This document shows positions 8,933-16,677 of a stretch of DNA of 49,273 nucleotides, piece after piece (the first letter of the stretch is position 1; each line of letters opens with the position of its first letter). The stretch is taken from NCBI RefSeq assembly GCF_007004625.1, contig NZ_VIFV01000024.1, positions 1 through 49,273 on the forward strand, given 5' to 3'. Both the position numbers and the translations under genes were made by a program. The stretch comes from Planococcus salinarum. GTDB lineage: Bacteria > Bacillota > Bacilli > Bacillales_A > Planococcaceae. The notes beneath the pieces are model-generated. The model searched no databases, was not told where the DNA came from, and saw only the letters and a list, made by a program, of their open reading frames with translations.

Positions 8933-9448
8933 TCAATTTCCTTCTTCGATGGATCGTACTGTTTTCATCATCCATTCCATATTTTCCGGAACATCCGACT
9001 GTTCGGAAATAGTGGTCATTTTGACCCCTCCTGCGCTGACGACCACTTCAAACCGGTCATCCGCAATTGCTCTCAGAGTCGAAAAGCCGAACCGGCCATT
9101 CTGTTCGAAAGTCTCATCCGCAGCCCATTCCTGTTCTTCATTTGCTTTTTGCAAGTCGTAAAAGAATTTGCTGTCGGGAGCTTCATTCGGATTGATGAAC
9201 AGCACAAAAGAATCACTGCCCTGCGTTATAATTACATTGTTTTCATCAGTAGGCTCTTCGATGTCATAGCCTCCAGGCAGATACAGTTCCGTTTCTCCGG
9301 CGGTTTCGTTCGTTTCCGGCGGCTCTTCTTCAAAAACTGTGCGGGTCTCGGAAAGCCCTTCCGCCAATCGTTCTTCAGGAGTTCCCGTGCATCCGGCTAA
9401 TAAAATCATGGATAACACAGTTCCTGCAATAAAAGCTGACCGTTTCAC
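8933..9448 (-). CDS. Predicted lipoprotein of unknown function
   Basis: A 171-residue protein with a lipoprotein signal peptide: MKRSAFIAGTVLSMILLAGC, lipobox LLAGC with Cys20 as lipidation site. A Glu/Thr/Pro-rich linker (about residues 22-60) follows, then a compact domain of about 110 residues that I do not recognise. It is expected on the outer face of the cytoplasmic membrane. It lies immediately upstream of ytpP and may be cotranscribed with the ytp genes. No function is proposed. Confidence 0.82.
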   Translation of the reverse strand: MKRSAFIAGTVLSMILLAGCTGTPEERLAEGLSETRTVFEEEPPETNETAGETELYLPGGYDIEEPTDENNVIITQGSDSFVLFINPNEAPDSKFFYDLQKANEEQEWAADETFEQNGRFGFSTLRAIADDRFEVVVSAGGVKMTTISEQSDVPENMEWMMKTVRSIEEGN

Positions 9449-9508
9449 GCGACTTCCTCCCCTGCTTTGCTGATACCTATTTTAAAGATGTTTCGATGCA
9501 CTTGCAAC

Positions 9509-10030
9509 TCAACCGCTGCCGAGCCGGTATTGACCGATCAGCAATGCCACGATATGTCCGAACATATCGCCGCGATTCATCAAACCATCGGTCAAAATTC
9601 CAACAGCGCCCTGATGATGGCGTATCCCTGTTCCGTTTGCATACCAGTCCATGACTGGTCCGAGCTCATTGCCGGCTCTCAATTCCTGTGCAATTTTCTC
9701 GGGTAACGGAATTTGGGCACCGCCTGCCGTATAAATTTTGCCGTCTGAACTTGCCAGGGCCCCCCAATTGCACAGGTACATCGTTCCCTCAAGTTCATAT
9801 ACCCCGCCTTCCAGCCCTATGGCCAGATCAAAATCGTGCCCCAGGGCGGCCAACGCCCTATTGACGGCCCCCCTTCTTGTTTCCGCAATTGAAAACGGCT
9901 GGGCAGAGACACCGGAAGCTGTTTCTGCTGCAATAATTTCCATATGTATACTGAGCTCTTCGCAACAATCTCTCACTGCTTTGATCTTCGCAGGATTTGT
10001 CGATGCCACAGCAAGTTTCAAAACGCCCAT
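9509..10030 (-). CDS. DUF84 family protein, probable inosine/xanthosine triphosphatase (YjjX-like)
   Basis: A 173-residue protein of the YjjX/DUF84 family. The opening VASTNPAKIKAV, the central GLEGGVYE and NWGAL and the late GAVGILTDGLMNRGDMF are the recognisable family segments. Characterised relatives hydrolyse ITP, XTP and related damaged nucleotides, so house-cleaning of the nucleotide pool in the cytoplasm is the likely role. AGGAGG precedes the ATG at normal spacing. A strong terminator stands 20 bases upstream, so it either has read-through transcription from ytoP or a promoter that I cannot see. Confidence 0.82.
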   Translation of the reverse strand: MGVLKLAVASTNPAKIKAVRDCCEELSIHMEIIAAETASGVSAQPFSIAETRRGAVNRALAALGHDFDLAIGLEGGVYELEGTMYLCNWGALASSDGKIYTAGGAQIPLPEKIAQELRAGNELGPVMDWYANGTGIRHHQGAVGILTDGLMNRGDMFGHIVALLIGQYRLGSG

Positions 10031-10046
10031 AATTTGGCCTCCTATT

Positions 10047-10069
10047 AAAAAAAGTGCCCGAGGGCACTC
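10047..10069 (-). terminator. Terminator after the ytoP aminopeptidase gene
   Basis: AGTGCCC and GGGCACT form a stem with a 2-base gap between arms (the effective loop is larger), followed by TTTTTTT on the minus strand. It lies between the ytoP stop and the DUF84 start, only 17 bases before the DUF84 ATG. Confidence 0.75.
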
Positions 10070-10070
10070 C

Positions 10071-11144
10071 TTATACGTTATTTTTTATTGTTTCAACTGT
10101 TGTACGGTCAGCTGCTCTGACCAACTTCAACAATAACTCTTTCGCAGCCGCATAATCGTCAGTGTGGATGATTGACGAAGAGGTATGGATATAACGGGAG
10201 CAGATTCCGATTACGGAACTTGGCACCCCTTCGTTAGCCTGATGCACACGTCCGGCGTCTGTGCCGCCCTGCGATATAAAATACTGGTAAGGAATATTAT
10301 TCGATTCAGCTGTATCCAAAATGAATTCCCGCATGCCGCGGTGGGTGACCATGCTCTTATCGAGGATGCGAAGGAGAGTCCCCTTGCCCAATTGGCCGAA
10401 TTCGTTTTTATTGCCATCAGCGTCATTCGCCGGGCTTGCATCAAGAGCAAAGAAAATGTCCGGATTGATCATATTGGCAGCCGTCATCGAACCGCGCAGT
10501 CCGATTTCTTCCATGACCGTCGCGCCTGAAAACAGTTCGTTCGGCAGCTTTTCATCTTTCAACTCGCGCAATAATTCGATTGCAAGTCCGCAGCCGTAGC
10601 GGTTGTCCCAGGCTTTGGCCATGATTTTCTTGTCATTGGCCATGGGAGTGAACGGGCTGTAGGGAATGATTTGCTGTCCTGGCCGAACGCCGAACGACAA
10701 CGCATCTTCCTTGTCATCAGCTCCGATATCGATGAGCATGTTCTTGATTTCCATCGGTTTGCTGCGCAATTCCTCACTCAGCAAATGCGGCGGAATCGAA
10801 CCGATGACGCCAGGAATCGCTTTGTCCCCCACCATGATTTCCACTCGTGTCGCCAGCATGACCTGGTTCCACCAGCCGCCAAGCGGTTGAAAGCGCAGCA
10901 TGCCGTTATCAGTGATCTGTGTCACCATAAAGCCGACTTCGTCCATATGTCCCGCCACCATGATGCGGGGGCCGTCCCCTTCGCCGTGCTTGACGCCGAA
11001 AATACTGCCTAGATTATCCTGTATCAATTCATCGGAAACCAATCCCAACTCTTTTTTCATGAATTTGCGGACTGCATGCTCGTTGGCAGGTGCTCCGGGT
11101 AATTCCGTCAAAGTTTTAAATAACTCTCTCGTTTCACTATTCAT
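10071..11144 (-). CDS. ytoP: M42 family metallopeptidase (glutamyl aminopeptidase-like, YtoP)
   Basis: A 357-residue M42 aminopeptidase. The metal and catalytic segments are all visible: [10 protein letters not shown] (first metal His/Asp), KAWDNRYG (bridging Asp), VMEEIGLRG (general base and metal Glu), FALDAS (metal Asp) and RYIHTSSS (metal His). No signal peptide, so a cytoplasmic enzyme that trims peptides, probably as a dodecameric tetrahedral particle as in relatives. AGGAGG precedes the ATG. It is divergent from ytzB, the arrangement known in B. subtilis. Confidence 0.92.
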   Translation of the reverse strand: MNSETRELFKTLTELPGAPANEHAVRKFMKKELGLVSDELIQDNLGSIFGVKHGEGDGPRIMVAGHMDEVGFMVTQITDNGMLRFQPLGGWWNQVMLATRVEIMVGDKAIPGVIGSIPPHLLSEELRSKPMEIKNMLIDIGADDKEDALSFGVRPGQQIIPYSPFTPMANDKKIMAKAWDNRYGCGLAIELLRELKDEKLPNELFSGATVMEEIGLRGSMTAANMINPDIFFALDASPANDADGNKNEFGQLGKGTLLRILDKSMVTHRGMREFILDTAESNNIPYQYFISQGGTDAGRVHQANEGVPSSVIGICSRYIHTSSSIIHTDDYAAAKELLLKLVRAADRTTVETIKNNV

Positions 11145-11260
11145 GATACAACTTCCTCCTAAAATAAAATGCCTCTTACCAGTTTAGTGCTTTTTTCAGT
11201 TTATTTCCACTTTTTTATTTCGATGAACGAAAGAAACACATTTTGCGTGCTGTTATCATT

Positions 11261-11289
11261 TCTTGTTTTTTTATTATGTATGGTACAAT
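11261..11289 (+). promoter_or_regulatory. Extended -10 promoter of ytzB
   Basis: TACAAT at 11284-11289 is preceded by TGG (TG-N extended -10); a weak -35 TCTTGT lies 17 bp upstream. The AT-rich gap between the divergent genes ytoP and ytzB supports it. Confidence 0.5.
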
Positions 11290-11317
11290 TTAGCCAGTAA
11301 GTATAGGAGGGATCTAA

Positions 11318-11632
11318 TTGAAAAATCGGGATTTATTGATCGGCTTTGCCACAGGCGTGGCTGCAACCTATGTCGTCAAAGAAATGGTTGACCGCAGCCA
11401 GAAGCTTTATCCGGCAGATGAAGTACTCAAGCAAGTGAAGAACTCGTTTAAAGAAGAAGGTCCGATCGACGGTTCATGGATTTACATGAAAACAGAGCCT
11501 TATACGCAGCACGCAGTTACAACCGATGTTTACAAAGGCGGCATCACTCGCCAACGCGATGACGAATTGGAGCAATTCGAATTCATGGCGGACGCTTTTA
11601 CCGGCGCTGTCGTTGAAGTCTCAAAAGTCTAG
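11318..11632 (+). CDS. ytzB: Small PepSY-domain protein YtzB
   Basis: A 104-residue protein. Start is TTG with TAGGAGG 7 bases upstream. A short N-terminal hydrophobic segment (about residues 5-20, LLIGFATGVAATYVV) probably anchors it in the membrane; the rest resembles the PepSY fold, often linked to peptidase inhibition. That would fit its divergent pairing with the M42 peptidase gene, but the link is inference. Length and place match B. subtilis ytzB. A good terminator follows. Confidence 0.8.
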   Translation: MKNRDLLIGFATGVAATYVVKEMVDRSQKLYPADEVLKQVKNSFKEEGPIDGSWIYMKTEPYTQHAVTTDVYKGGITRQRDDELEQFEFMADAFTGAVVEVSKV

Positions 11633-11646
11633 ATCATATTTAACTG

Positions 11647-11682
11647 CAGACAAATTTAGTTTTGAGTTTGTCTGTTTTTTAT
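11647..11682 (+). terminator. Terminator of ytzB
   Basis: CAGACAAA and TTTGTCTG form an 8-bp stem with a 12-base loop followed by TTTTTTATTT. Confidence 0.82.
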
Positions 11683-11708
11683 TTCTTTGAAAAAAAAGGC
11701 GGATGTTT

Positions 11709-12266
11709 ATGAAATTTGTGCTGCTGTTCGGACCTCAGGCTGTCGGTAAAATGACGGTCGGGCAGGAATTGGCTGAAATCACAGAGCTGAAATTACTGCA
11801 TAATCATATGACTATTGATTTGCTCGAACCGTTTTTTGGGTTCGAACCCGAGATGTGGAAGCTGTCGACGATGTTTCGGGAACAGATTTTCACCTCTTTC
11901 GCACGAAGTAATAAGTACGGCATGATCTTTACATATGTTTGGGCATTCGACCAACAGGAAGATTGGGATTTCGTGGAGAAGACCTGTGCAATTTTCGAAG
12001 AACAAGGGGCAGAAGTTTTCTTTGTGGAACTGGAAGCCGATCTCGGAGAAAGGCTCGAACGCAATAAAACCTCCAATCGCCTCGCGCACAAACCGACGAA
12101 AAGAGATACTGTGTCGTCCGAAAAAGAAATGGTGAAATCACATAAAGTATACCGATTGAATTCCAATGCGGATGAAATCCGGGCGGAAAATTATTTGCGG
12201 ATAAACAATACGGGCATCCCTGCGAATAGAGTGGCCCGAAAGATTAAAGAACATTTTGAGTTGTGA
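11709..12266 (+). CDS. P-loop kinase-like protein (AAA/shikimate kinase-like fold), substrate unknown
   Basis: A 185-residue protein with an N-terminal phosphate-binding loop GPQAVGKMTVG, in which the Ser/Thr after GK is Met and Thr follows (GKMT instead of GKST). The following NHMTID and a basic segment with three RxxK/RxxN-like clusters near residues 117-140 (GERLERNKTSNRL) resemble lid regions of small nucleoside- or antibiotic-type kinases. An ATG two codons upstream exists, but AAGGCGG stands 6 bases before the ATG at 11709. It is a single-gene unit with its own terminator. The substrate cannot be told from the sequence. Confidence 0.72.
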   Translation: MKFVLLFGPQAVGKMTVGQELAEITELKLLHNHMTIDLLEPFFGFEPEMWKLSTMFREQIFTSFARSNKYGMIFTYVWAFDQQEDWDFVEKTCAIFEEQGAEVFFVELEADLGERLERNKTSNRLAHKPTKRDTVSSEKEMVKSHKVYRLNSNADEIRAENYLRINNTGIPANRVARKIKEHFEL

Positions 12267-12300
12267 TGATTTTTCAATTAATGATTAGCTTCTATTTCTG

Positions 12301-12329
12301 CCGGTTTCCTCTTGAGAAGCCGGTTTTTT
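12301..12329 (+). terminator. Terminator of the P-loop kinase gene
   Basis: CCGGTTTC pairs with GAGAAGCCGG, followed by TTTTTT. It is the left border of the repeat-filled gap before ytnP. Confidence 0.78.
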
Positions 12330-12369
12330 CATTTGGAAATATAAGTAAGTTACTGATTGCCAATCGCGA

Positions 12370-12474
12370 GGTGCGGGTTGAGGCGTTTGGGGTGCGGCTT
12401 GATTGATTTGGGGTGCGGCTTGGAGGTTTTGAGGTGCGGGTCGGCCGGTTTGGGGTGCGGTCAGCAGAAAACAC
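12370..12474. repeat. Array of five 21-bp units with core GGTGCGG
   Basis: The core GGTGCGG occurs at 12370, 12391, 12412, 12433 and 12454, exactly 21 bp apart. About 7-11 bases of each unit are conserved (GGTGCGG plus C/G-TT) and the rest varies. The array lies between facing terminators of convergent genes, so it is probably hardly transcribed. The reading frames across it give only 7-residue periodic peptides. Function is unknown. Confidence 0.88.
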
Positions 12475-12511
12475 CAAATAATAAATCCATTATTTTCCGA
12501 TATTTTATTTA

Positions 12512-12590
12512 TAGTTGCGCGATTTCGCAATTTAGTTGCGGTTAGCCTTCATTTAGTTGCGGTTAAATTGAAATTAGTTGCGCTTAGCCT
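12512..12590. repeat. Array of four 21-bp units with core TAGTTGCG
   Basis: TAGTTGCG occurs at 12512, 12533, 12554 and 12575, exactly 21 bp apart. The variable part is AT-rich. The phase is not continuous with the preceding array (58 bp between last and first core), although both cores contain TTGCGG or GTGCGG. The first unit contains the palindrome TTGCGCGATTTCGCAA. Apart from the two arrays and the terminators, I see nothing in 12330-12600. Confidence 0.86.
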
Positions 12591-12601
12591 TTTTCGACCA
12601 C

Positions 12602-12626
12602 AAAAAAAGCACCGCCGCAGCGATGC
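12602..12626 (-). terminator. Terminator of ytnP
   Basis: On the minus strand GCATCGC and GCGGTGC pair around a TGCG loop and are followed by TTTTTTTG. Confidence 0.75.
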
Positions 12627-12638
12627 CATCCTTCAAGC

Positions 12639-13493
12639 TCAAATATTCTTCTCTTTATACTGCAATGAGTCAACGATCTCTTTTCCGTCGTTGCTCCATT
12701 TCACCAAACGGTAATACGCGTCGTGATAAAACGAGAAATAATAATTGTTTTCCAGCGCTTCTTTCATCAGCCGCTCTTTGGCGTAGATCGAGTCCATCGG
12801 GTAATCATCGTATGCCAATACCCACAACGGATTCTTGTGTGCATGGGTCGGCATGATATCGCCCATATGGAGAATCGTTTCGCCGCCGCTTTGGAGCTTG
12901 ATGACGGAATGGCCATTCGAGTGGCCGCCTGTATGGATCATCGTAATCGCCCCGAACAGGGTCAGCTCGTCATCAAATGTTTCCACCTGTCCCTGAATCG
13001 GTTCCCAATTTTCTTTCCAGTATGTGTTGCGGGACCGGATATTCGGGTGCTGCATTTCATTCCATTCGACAGCCGATACGTAAATCTTCGCATTCGGAAA
13101 AGCCGAAACGTATTCTTCTCCTTGCCGTTCCGTCAAGCCGGCCGCATGGTCTCCGTGCAGATGCGTCATCAATACCGTATCGATGTCTCCGGCAGAAAGT
13201 CCGAGCTCCTTCAAATCTTTATCCATTGAAGATTGGGCGGATACACCAAGATTACGGATTTGGCGGTCGGTCAATTTGCCGTCGCCCAGTCCGCTGTCGA
13301 CCAAAATATTGTGTCCTTCAAATTGAATCAGAATCGGATGTGTCGGCAACTCGATGTTATTTTTCTCGTCCACCGGATATTTCTTCGACCACACCACTTT
13401 CGGGACCACACCGAACATTGTTCCGCCGTCCAGATTCGTGGTGCCGCCGTCGAGCCAGGTCAAAGTCATTTCGTGAAAATCAAATTTATCCAT
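12639..13493 (-). CDS. ytnP: Metallo-beta-lactamase fold hydrolase, YtnP-like lactonase
   Basis: A 284-residue metallo-hydrolase with the zinc motif [10 protein letters not shown] (HxHxDH), a second metal His in HTGGHSNGH and an Asp in MGDIMPTH. Family knowledge: B. subtilis YtnP degrades N-acyl homoserine lactones and interferes with signalling in Streptomyces. There is no signal peptide. AAGGGG lies 8 bases before the chosen ATG; the ATG one codon earlier is equally possible. trmB is 18 bases upstream, so the two are probably cotranscribed. Confidence 0.88.
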   Translation of the reverse strand: MDKFDFHEMTLTWLDGGTTNLDGGTMFGVVPKVVWSKKYPVDEKNNIELPTHPILIQFEGHNILVDSGLGDGKLTDRQIRNLGVSAQSSMDKDLKELGLSAGDIDTVLMTHLHGDHAAGLTERQGEEYVSAFPNAKIYVSAVEWNEMQHPNIRSRNTYWKENWEPIQGQVETFDDELTLFGAITMIHTGGHSNGHSVIKLQSGGETILHMGDIMPTHAHKNPLWVLAYDDYPMDSIYAKERLMKEALENNYYFSFYHDAYYRLVKWSNDGKEIVDSLQYKEKNI

Positions 13494-13514
13494 CATGCCA
13501 TCCCCTTCTTCTGA

Positions 13515-14162
13515 TTAAGAGTTGTACTGCGCTTCCATCCGGTAAATCGGCTGGCCTTTCTTCATGAACTTCTCTTCGTATTCCGTCATGATGTTCCATT
13601 CCGGCTCATTGGCGTGCAAATCCAGTGAAACGTCTTTCAACAGCATGCCATATTCCGAAATGCTGGTCAGTGAATACTCGAACAGGCCACGATTATCCGT
13701 TTTGAAATGGATCTCACCATTTTTCGGGAGCACCGTTTCATACAATCTCAAAAATGATTCATGCGTCAGGCGCCGTTTGGCGTGCCGCGTTTTCGGCCAG
13801 GGATCGGAAAAGTTCAGATACATGCGGTCGACTTCATTTTTTTCAAAAAAGCTTTCCATTTCCTGGGCGTTCACACGCAGAAGACGCAGGTTTGGAATGC
13901 CGCCTTCCTGTTCCAGCACCGTCTGAAGCGCCATGACAATGACACTGTCGAACAGCTCAATGCCGATGTAATTGATATCCGGATTGGCCAGCGCCAATCC
14001 CGTTATGAACCGGCCCTTGCCGGAGCCTGCTTCAATGTGCAAAGGATTCGAATTGCCGAATTCCTCCTGCCATTTGCCTTTCAGTGTTGCCGGTTCCGGG
14101 ATCAAAATTTCCGGATGGGCTTCAATCAGTTCCGCTGCCCAAGGTTTATATCTCGCTCTCAT
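13515..14162 (-). CDS. trmB: tRNA (guanine-N7)-methyltransferase
   Basis: A 215-residue SAM-dependent enzyme forming m7G46 in the tRNA variable loop. The SAM site is [11 protein letters not shown] (about residues 43-53), with the downstream [14 protein letters not shown] segment that is diagnostic for TrmB. Full length for Firmicutes. Its ATG lies 18 bases after the ytlR stop, within the ytlR-trmB-ytnP run on the minus strand. Confidence 0.95.
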   Translation of the reverse strand: MRARYKPWAAELIEAHPEILIPEPATLKGKWQEEFGNSNPLHIEAGSGKGRFITGLALANPDINYIGIELFDSVIVMALQTVLEQEGGIPNLRLLRVNAQEMESFFEKNEVDRMYLNFSDPWPKTRHAKRRLTHESFLRLYETVLPKNGEIHFKTDNRGLFEYSLTSISEYGMLLKDVSLDLHANEPEWNIMTEYEEKFMKKGQPIYRMEAQYNS

Positions 14163-14180
14163 TTCTTGTTCCTCTTTCCA

Positions 14181-15092
14181 TCATTTATTTACAGAATGCC
14201 AATCGCTCTTACTGACAGTATAGCTGATACTGCGACCTTCGGGGGTGCGTCCGGCGCTGTCGCCGTCCACATGGCGGTAAACCGGCCGGTCAGCCGTCAA
14301 TGAAAATGCAGTGCCTTTCAGCTGGTGGACTTCTTTGAATCGCAAATGCTTCCCGCTGAATACCGTACCAAAAACGAGGAGCAGTTTCAATCGGGAAAGC
14401 CAGTTGACGACGGTCAGCTCGAGCACGCCATCGTCCGTCACGGAATGCGGGGAAATTTTCATGCCTCCGCCAAAATATGGCTGATTGCTGACGGTGGCGA
14501 ACCATACATTATCGTATTCGACCATCTCGCCTTCCTGTTCAACCGTCAAGCGGAACAACCGGAACCGCAACAGTGTCGTGATTACATAAACCATATAGAC
14601 CAGCTTGCCAAGGCCAATTTTATTCAGCCAGTGCTTGACCTTGGAACGATTGACCAGCACCGAAATCTCGGCGTCAAAACCAATGCCCGAACTGCTGACG
14701 AAATGATAAGGCACCTCGTCAATAAATTCGCCAAGATCTTTAGGACTGCTTGTGGGATTTTCCAAAAAAGCCGCGATTTCTTCTGCATCCGCAAAAGAAT
14801 GGAAGCCCCGGCCAAAGTCATTGCCTGAACCTGCTGCAACGGAGCCCACTATCAATTGGGGTGTGCCGGCAGCCCCTTCAATCACTTCCCGAAGCGTACC
14901 ATCGCCGCCAAAACCGATTACTAAAACCGGAGACGGTGAATTTCGCAGTTCCCGAACAAGCACGGTGGCATGTCCACTCGATCGGCTGACCGCAAGTTCA
15001 AAAGGAAAGTGGACCGTTTTTTTGAACTTCAGCCATTTCTTCATTGAATTACCATTACCGGCCACCGGATTAATAACAAAAATTGTTCTCAT
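14181..15092 (-). CDS. ytlR: Diacylglycerol kinase family lipid kinase (YtlR-like)
   Basis: A 303-residue DagK-catalytic-domain lipid kinase. The nucleotide loop GFGGDGTLREVI (near residue 58) and the SVAAGSGNDFGRG segment are the two family signatures, and a beta-rich C-terminal domain follows. It probably phosphorylates a membrane lipid; the exact substrate is not predictable. The frame is open 11 codons further upstream, but the chosen ATG at 15092 follows GCGAGG and gives the normal MRTIFVINPVAG start. It starts 22 bases after the thpR stop, as in the B. subtilis ytlR-ytlP order. Confidence 0.86.
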   Translation of the reverse strand: MRTIFVINPVAGNGNSMKKWLKFKKTVHFPFELAVSRSSGHATVLVRELRNSPSPVLVIGFGGDGTLREVIEGAAGTPQLIVGSVAAGSGNDFGRGFHSFADAEEIAAFLENPTSSPKDLGEFIDEVPYHFVSSSGIGFDAEISVLVNRSKVKHWLNKIGLGKLVYMVYVITTLLRFRLFRLTVEQEGEMVEYDNVWFATVSNQPYFGGGMKISPHSVTDDGVLELTVVNWLSRLKLLLVFGTVFSGKHLRFKEVHQLKGTAFSLTADRPVYRHVDGDSAGRTPEGRSISYTVSKSDWHSVNK

Positions 15093-15114
15093 TAGACCTC
15101 GCCCATTGACGCAC

Positions 15115-15654
15115 TTACACGCCATCTTTCAATTTATAAGTTTTTATTGCCACATAGCGTGGTGTACTGTTCGGTTCAATCCGGAACAAACTGAAATCCT
15201 CTACACTGAAGTGCCCGGGTCCGAATGCCGGAATTTCAGTCCATTTATCTTTCCCGGCCCACTTATTCGCGATAGTGATGTGCGGAACAAATGGTTTGGT
15301 ATCCGGAGTCAAATTGAAATCCTTGAGCGCTGTCATTATCTTATCCTGCAGTCCATTCAATGATTCACTTTCCTCCACCGCTGCATAGACTACTCCCGGT
15401 CTTTCCTTTTTCCCGAAGTAGCCTGTCCCGGTAATCTTCAGATCAAAGGGAGAGTGAGCTATATTCTGCAAAGCTTGTTCGACAGCCCTGATTTCCCCTT
15501 CCGGATCCGCGCCGATGAACACCAGCGTTATGTGCAGGTCCTCTGCAGCCGGGTAGCGTTTATGGCTCGACAGATTCCAGGAATCCCGCTGTTCCACCAG
15601 CGACCGCGCTTCCGGCAGAGGAATTTTTATGCCAATAAAATAATGGTTTGCCAT
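15115..15654 (-). CDS. thpR: RNA 2',3'-cyclic phosphodiesterase (2H superfamily, ThpR/YtlP)
   Basis: A 179-residue 2H phosphoesterase with its two HxT catalytic motifs, HITL (about residue 41) and HITI (about 125). Family members open 2',3'-cyclic phosphates at RNA ends and show 2'-5' ligase activity in vitro. The ATG at 15654 has AGGTG 7 bases upstream; the GTG three codons earlier overlaps that RBS. It is followed closely by ytlR. Confidence 0.9.
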   Translation of the reverse strand: MANHYFIGIKIPLPEARSLVEQRDSWNLSSHKRYPAAEDLHITLVFIGADPEGEIRAVEQALQNIAHSPFDLKITGTGYFGKKERPGVVYAAVEESESLNGLQDKIMTALKDFNLTPDTKPFVPHITIANKWAGKDKWTEIPAFGPGHFSVEDFSLFRIEPNSTPRYVAIKTYKLKDGV

Positions 15655-15693
15655 TTTTATCACCTGTTAACAGTTTACCATTTATGTGCAAGC

Positions 15694-15731
15694 AAAAAAA
15701 CAGTGCCCGGCGTCTGCCGGGCACTGTTTTC
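15694..15731 (-). terminator. Terminator of dat
   Basis: CAGTGCCCGGC and GCCGGGCACTG form an 11-bp perfect stem with loop AGAC, followed by TTTTTTT on the minus strand. Confidence 0.92.
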
Positions 15732-15744
15732 ATCTGGAACGGGA

Positions 15745-16593
15745 TTAAATTTTAACGCCCAAGTTCAATTTTGCCTCAAAAGCCTTCTGAAGCTTTTCAG
15801 TTTTGACACCACGCGTGCCATTTCCTATTTTGAAGCCATCAATCTCGACCAAGGGGATAATTTCTGCAGTTGTCGATGACATGAAGAACTCGTCCATTTG
15901 GAGCGCCTGGTCTTTTGTCATCGGTGTTTGCTGAACCTCAATTGCAAGCTCCTCACAAAGCGCCAAAATTGTTCTTCTTGTTATACCATCCAAAATAAGG
16001 TTCGTTGCAGGATGCGTATACAGGGTATTATTTTTTATGCCGTACATATTGGAAGAGGACCCTTCCGTAATAAGTTCGCCGCGGTGCAAAACAGCCTCAA
16101 AACAACCATAGTCGTAAGCTTCCTGTTTGGCCATGACATTCCCCAGCAGGTTGAGGCTCTTGATATCACATCTGAGCCAGCGCATATCTTCGATGAACTT
16201 GGCACGTGCGCCGTTTTGCATCAACTCCACCGGCCGTTCGACCGTCTTTGTATAAGCGACCACTACCGGAGAACTGCTGTCCGGGAACTGGTGCTGCCGC
16301 ACAAAGGAGCCGCGTGTTATTTGCACATATACCTGACCGTTGGTGATTTCGTTTTTTTCCACCAGGTCGTACATCAATTTATGAAACACATCTTTTGTAT
16401 ACGGAACCAGAATTTTGACTTTTTCAGCGCTTTCATAAAATCGGTCGATATGTTCCTTCGCTGTATACAGATTTCCACCGTACACACGGATCACTTCGTA
16501 GATCCCATCGCCAAATTGATATCCCCGGTCCTCTTTTGATATCTTCAGCTCATCTTCCTGAATAAACTCTTCGTTGTGTAAGATCCATTCCAT
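15745..16593 (-). CDS. dat: D-amino-acid transaminase
   Basis: A 282-residue fold-type IV PLP enzyme that interconverts D-alanine and D-glutamate, feeding peptidoglycan synthesis. RGYQFGDGIYEV lies near residues 23-34, and the PLP lysine is Lys145 in RCDIKSLNLL, the same number as in characterised Bacillus enzymes. The frame is open 14 codons upstream; the ATG at 16593 follows GAAGGA by 6 bases and gives the exact family length. pepV lies 84 bases upstream on the same strand and a strong terminator follows. Confidence 0.94.
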   Translation of the reverse strand: MEWILHNEEFIQEDELKISKEDRGYQFGDGIYEVIRVYGGNLYTAKEHIDRFYESAEKVKILVPYTKDVFHKLMYDLVEKNEITNGQVYVQITRGSFVRQHQFPDSSSPVVVAYTKTVERPVELMQNGARAKFIEDMRWLRCDIKSLNLLGNVMAKQEAYDYGCFEAVLHRGELITEGSSSNMYGIKNNTLYTHPATNLILDGITRRTILALCEELAIEVQQTPMTKDQALQMDEFFMSSTTAEIIPLVEIDGFKIGNGTRGVKTEKLQKAFEAKLNLGVKI

Positions 16594-16677
16594 ATCCATT
16601 CCTTCTTTCGCTTCTGTAATAGTCATTTCAGCCATAAATCATTGGGGATATAAAAATCAATTAAATCTGGAATAATA

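Noticed and set aside
12285-12530. Minus-strand reading frames of 60-80 codons over the first 21-bp array
   Set aside because: Their 7-residue periodicity (RTPN-type and APQ-type) is the direct result of the 21-bp DNA period; there is no RBS and two frames are open at once.
12370-12590. 21-bp arrays as a CRISPR array
   Set aside because: The conserved part is only 7-11 bp, the variable part 10-14 bp, no unit is palindromic in the CRISPR manner and no cas gene is near.
12977-13567. 196-codon plus-strand frame opposite ytnP and trmB
   Set aside because: It spans two well-supported minus-strand genes and their junction and resembles no protein family.
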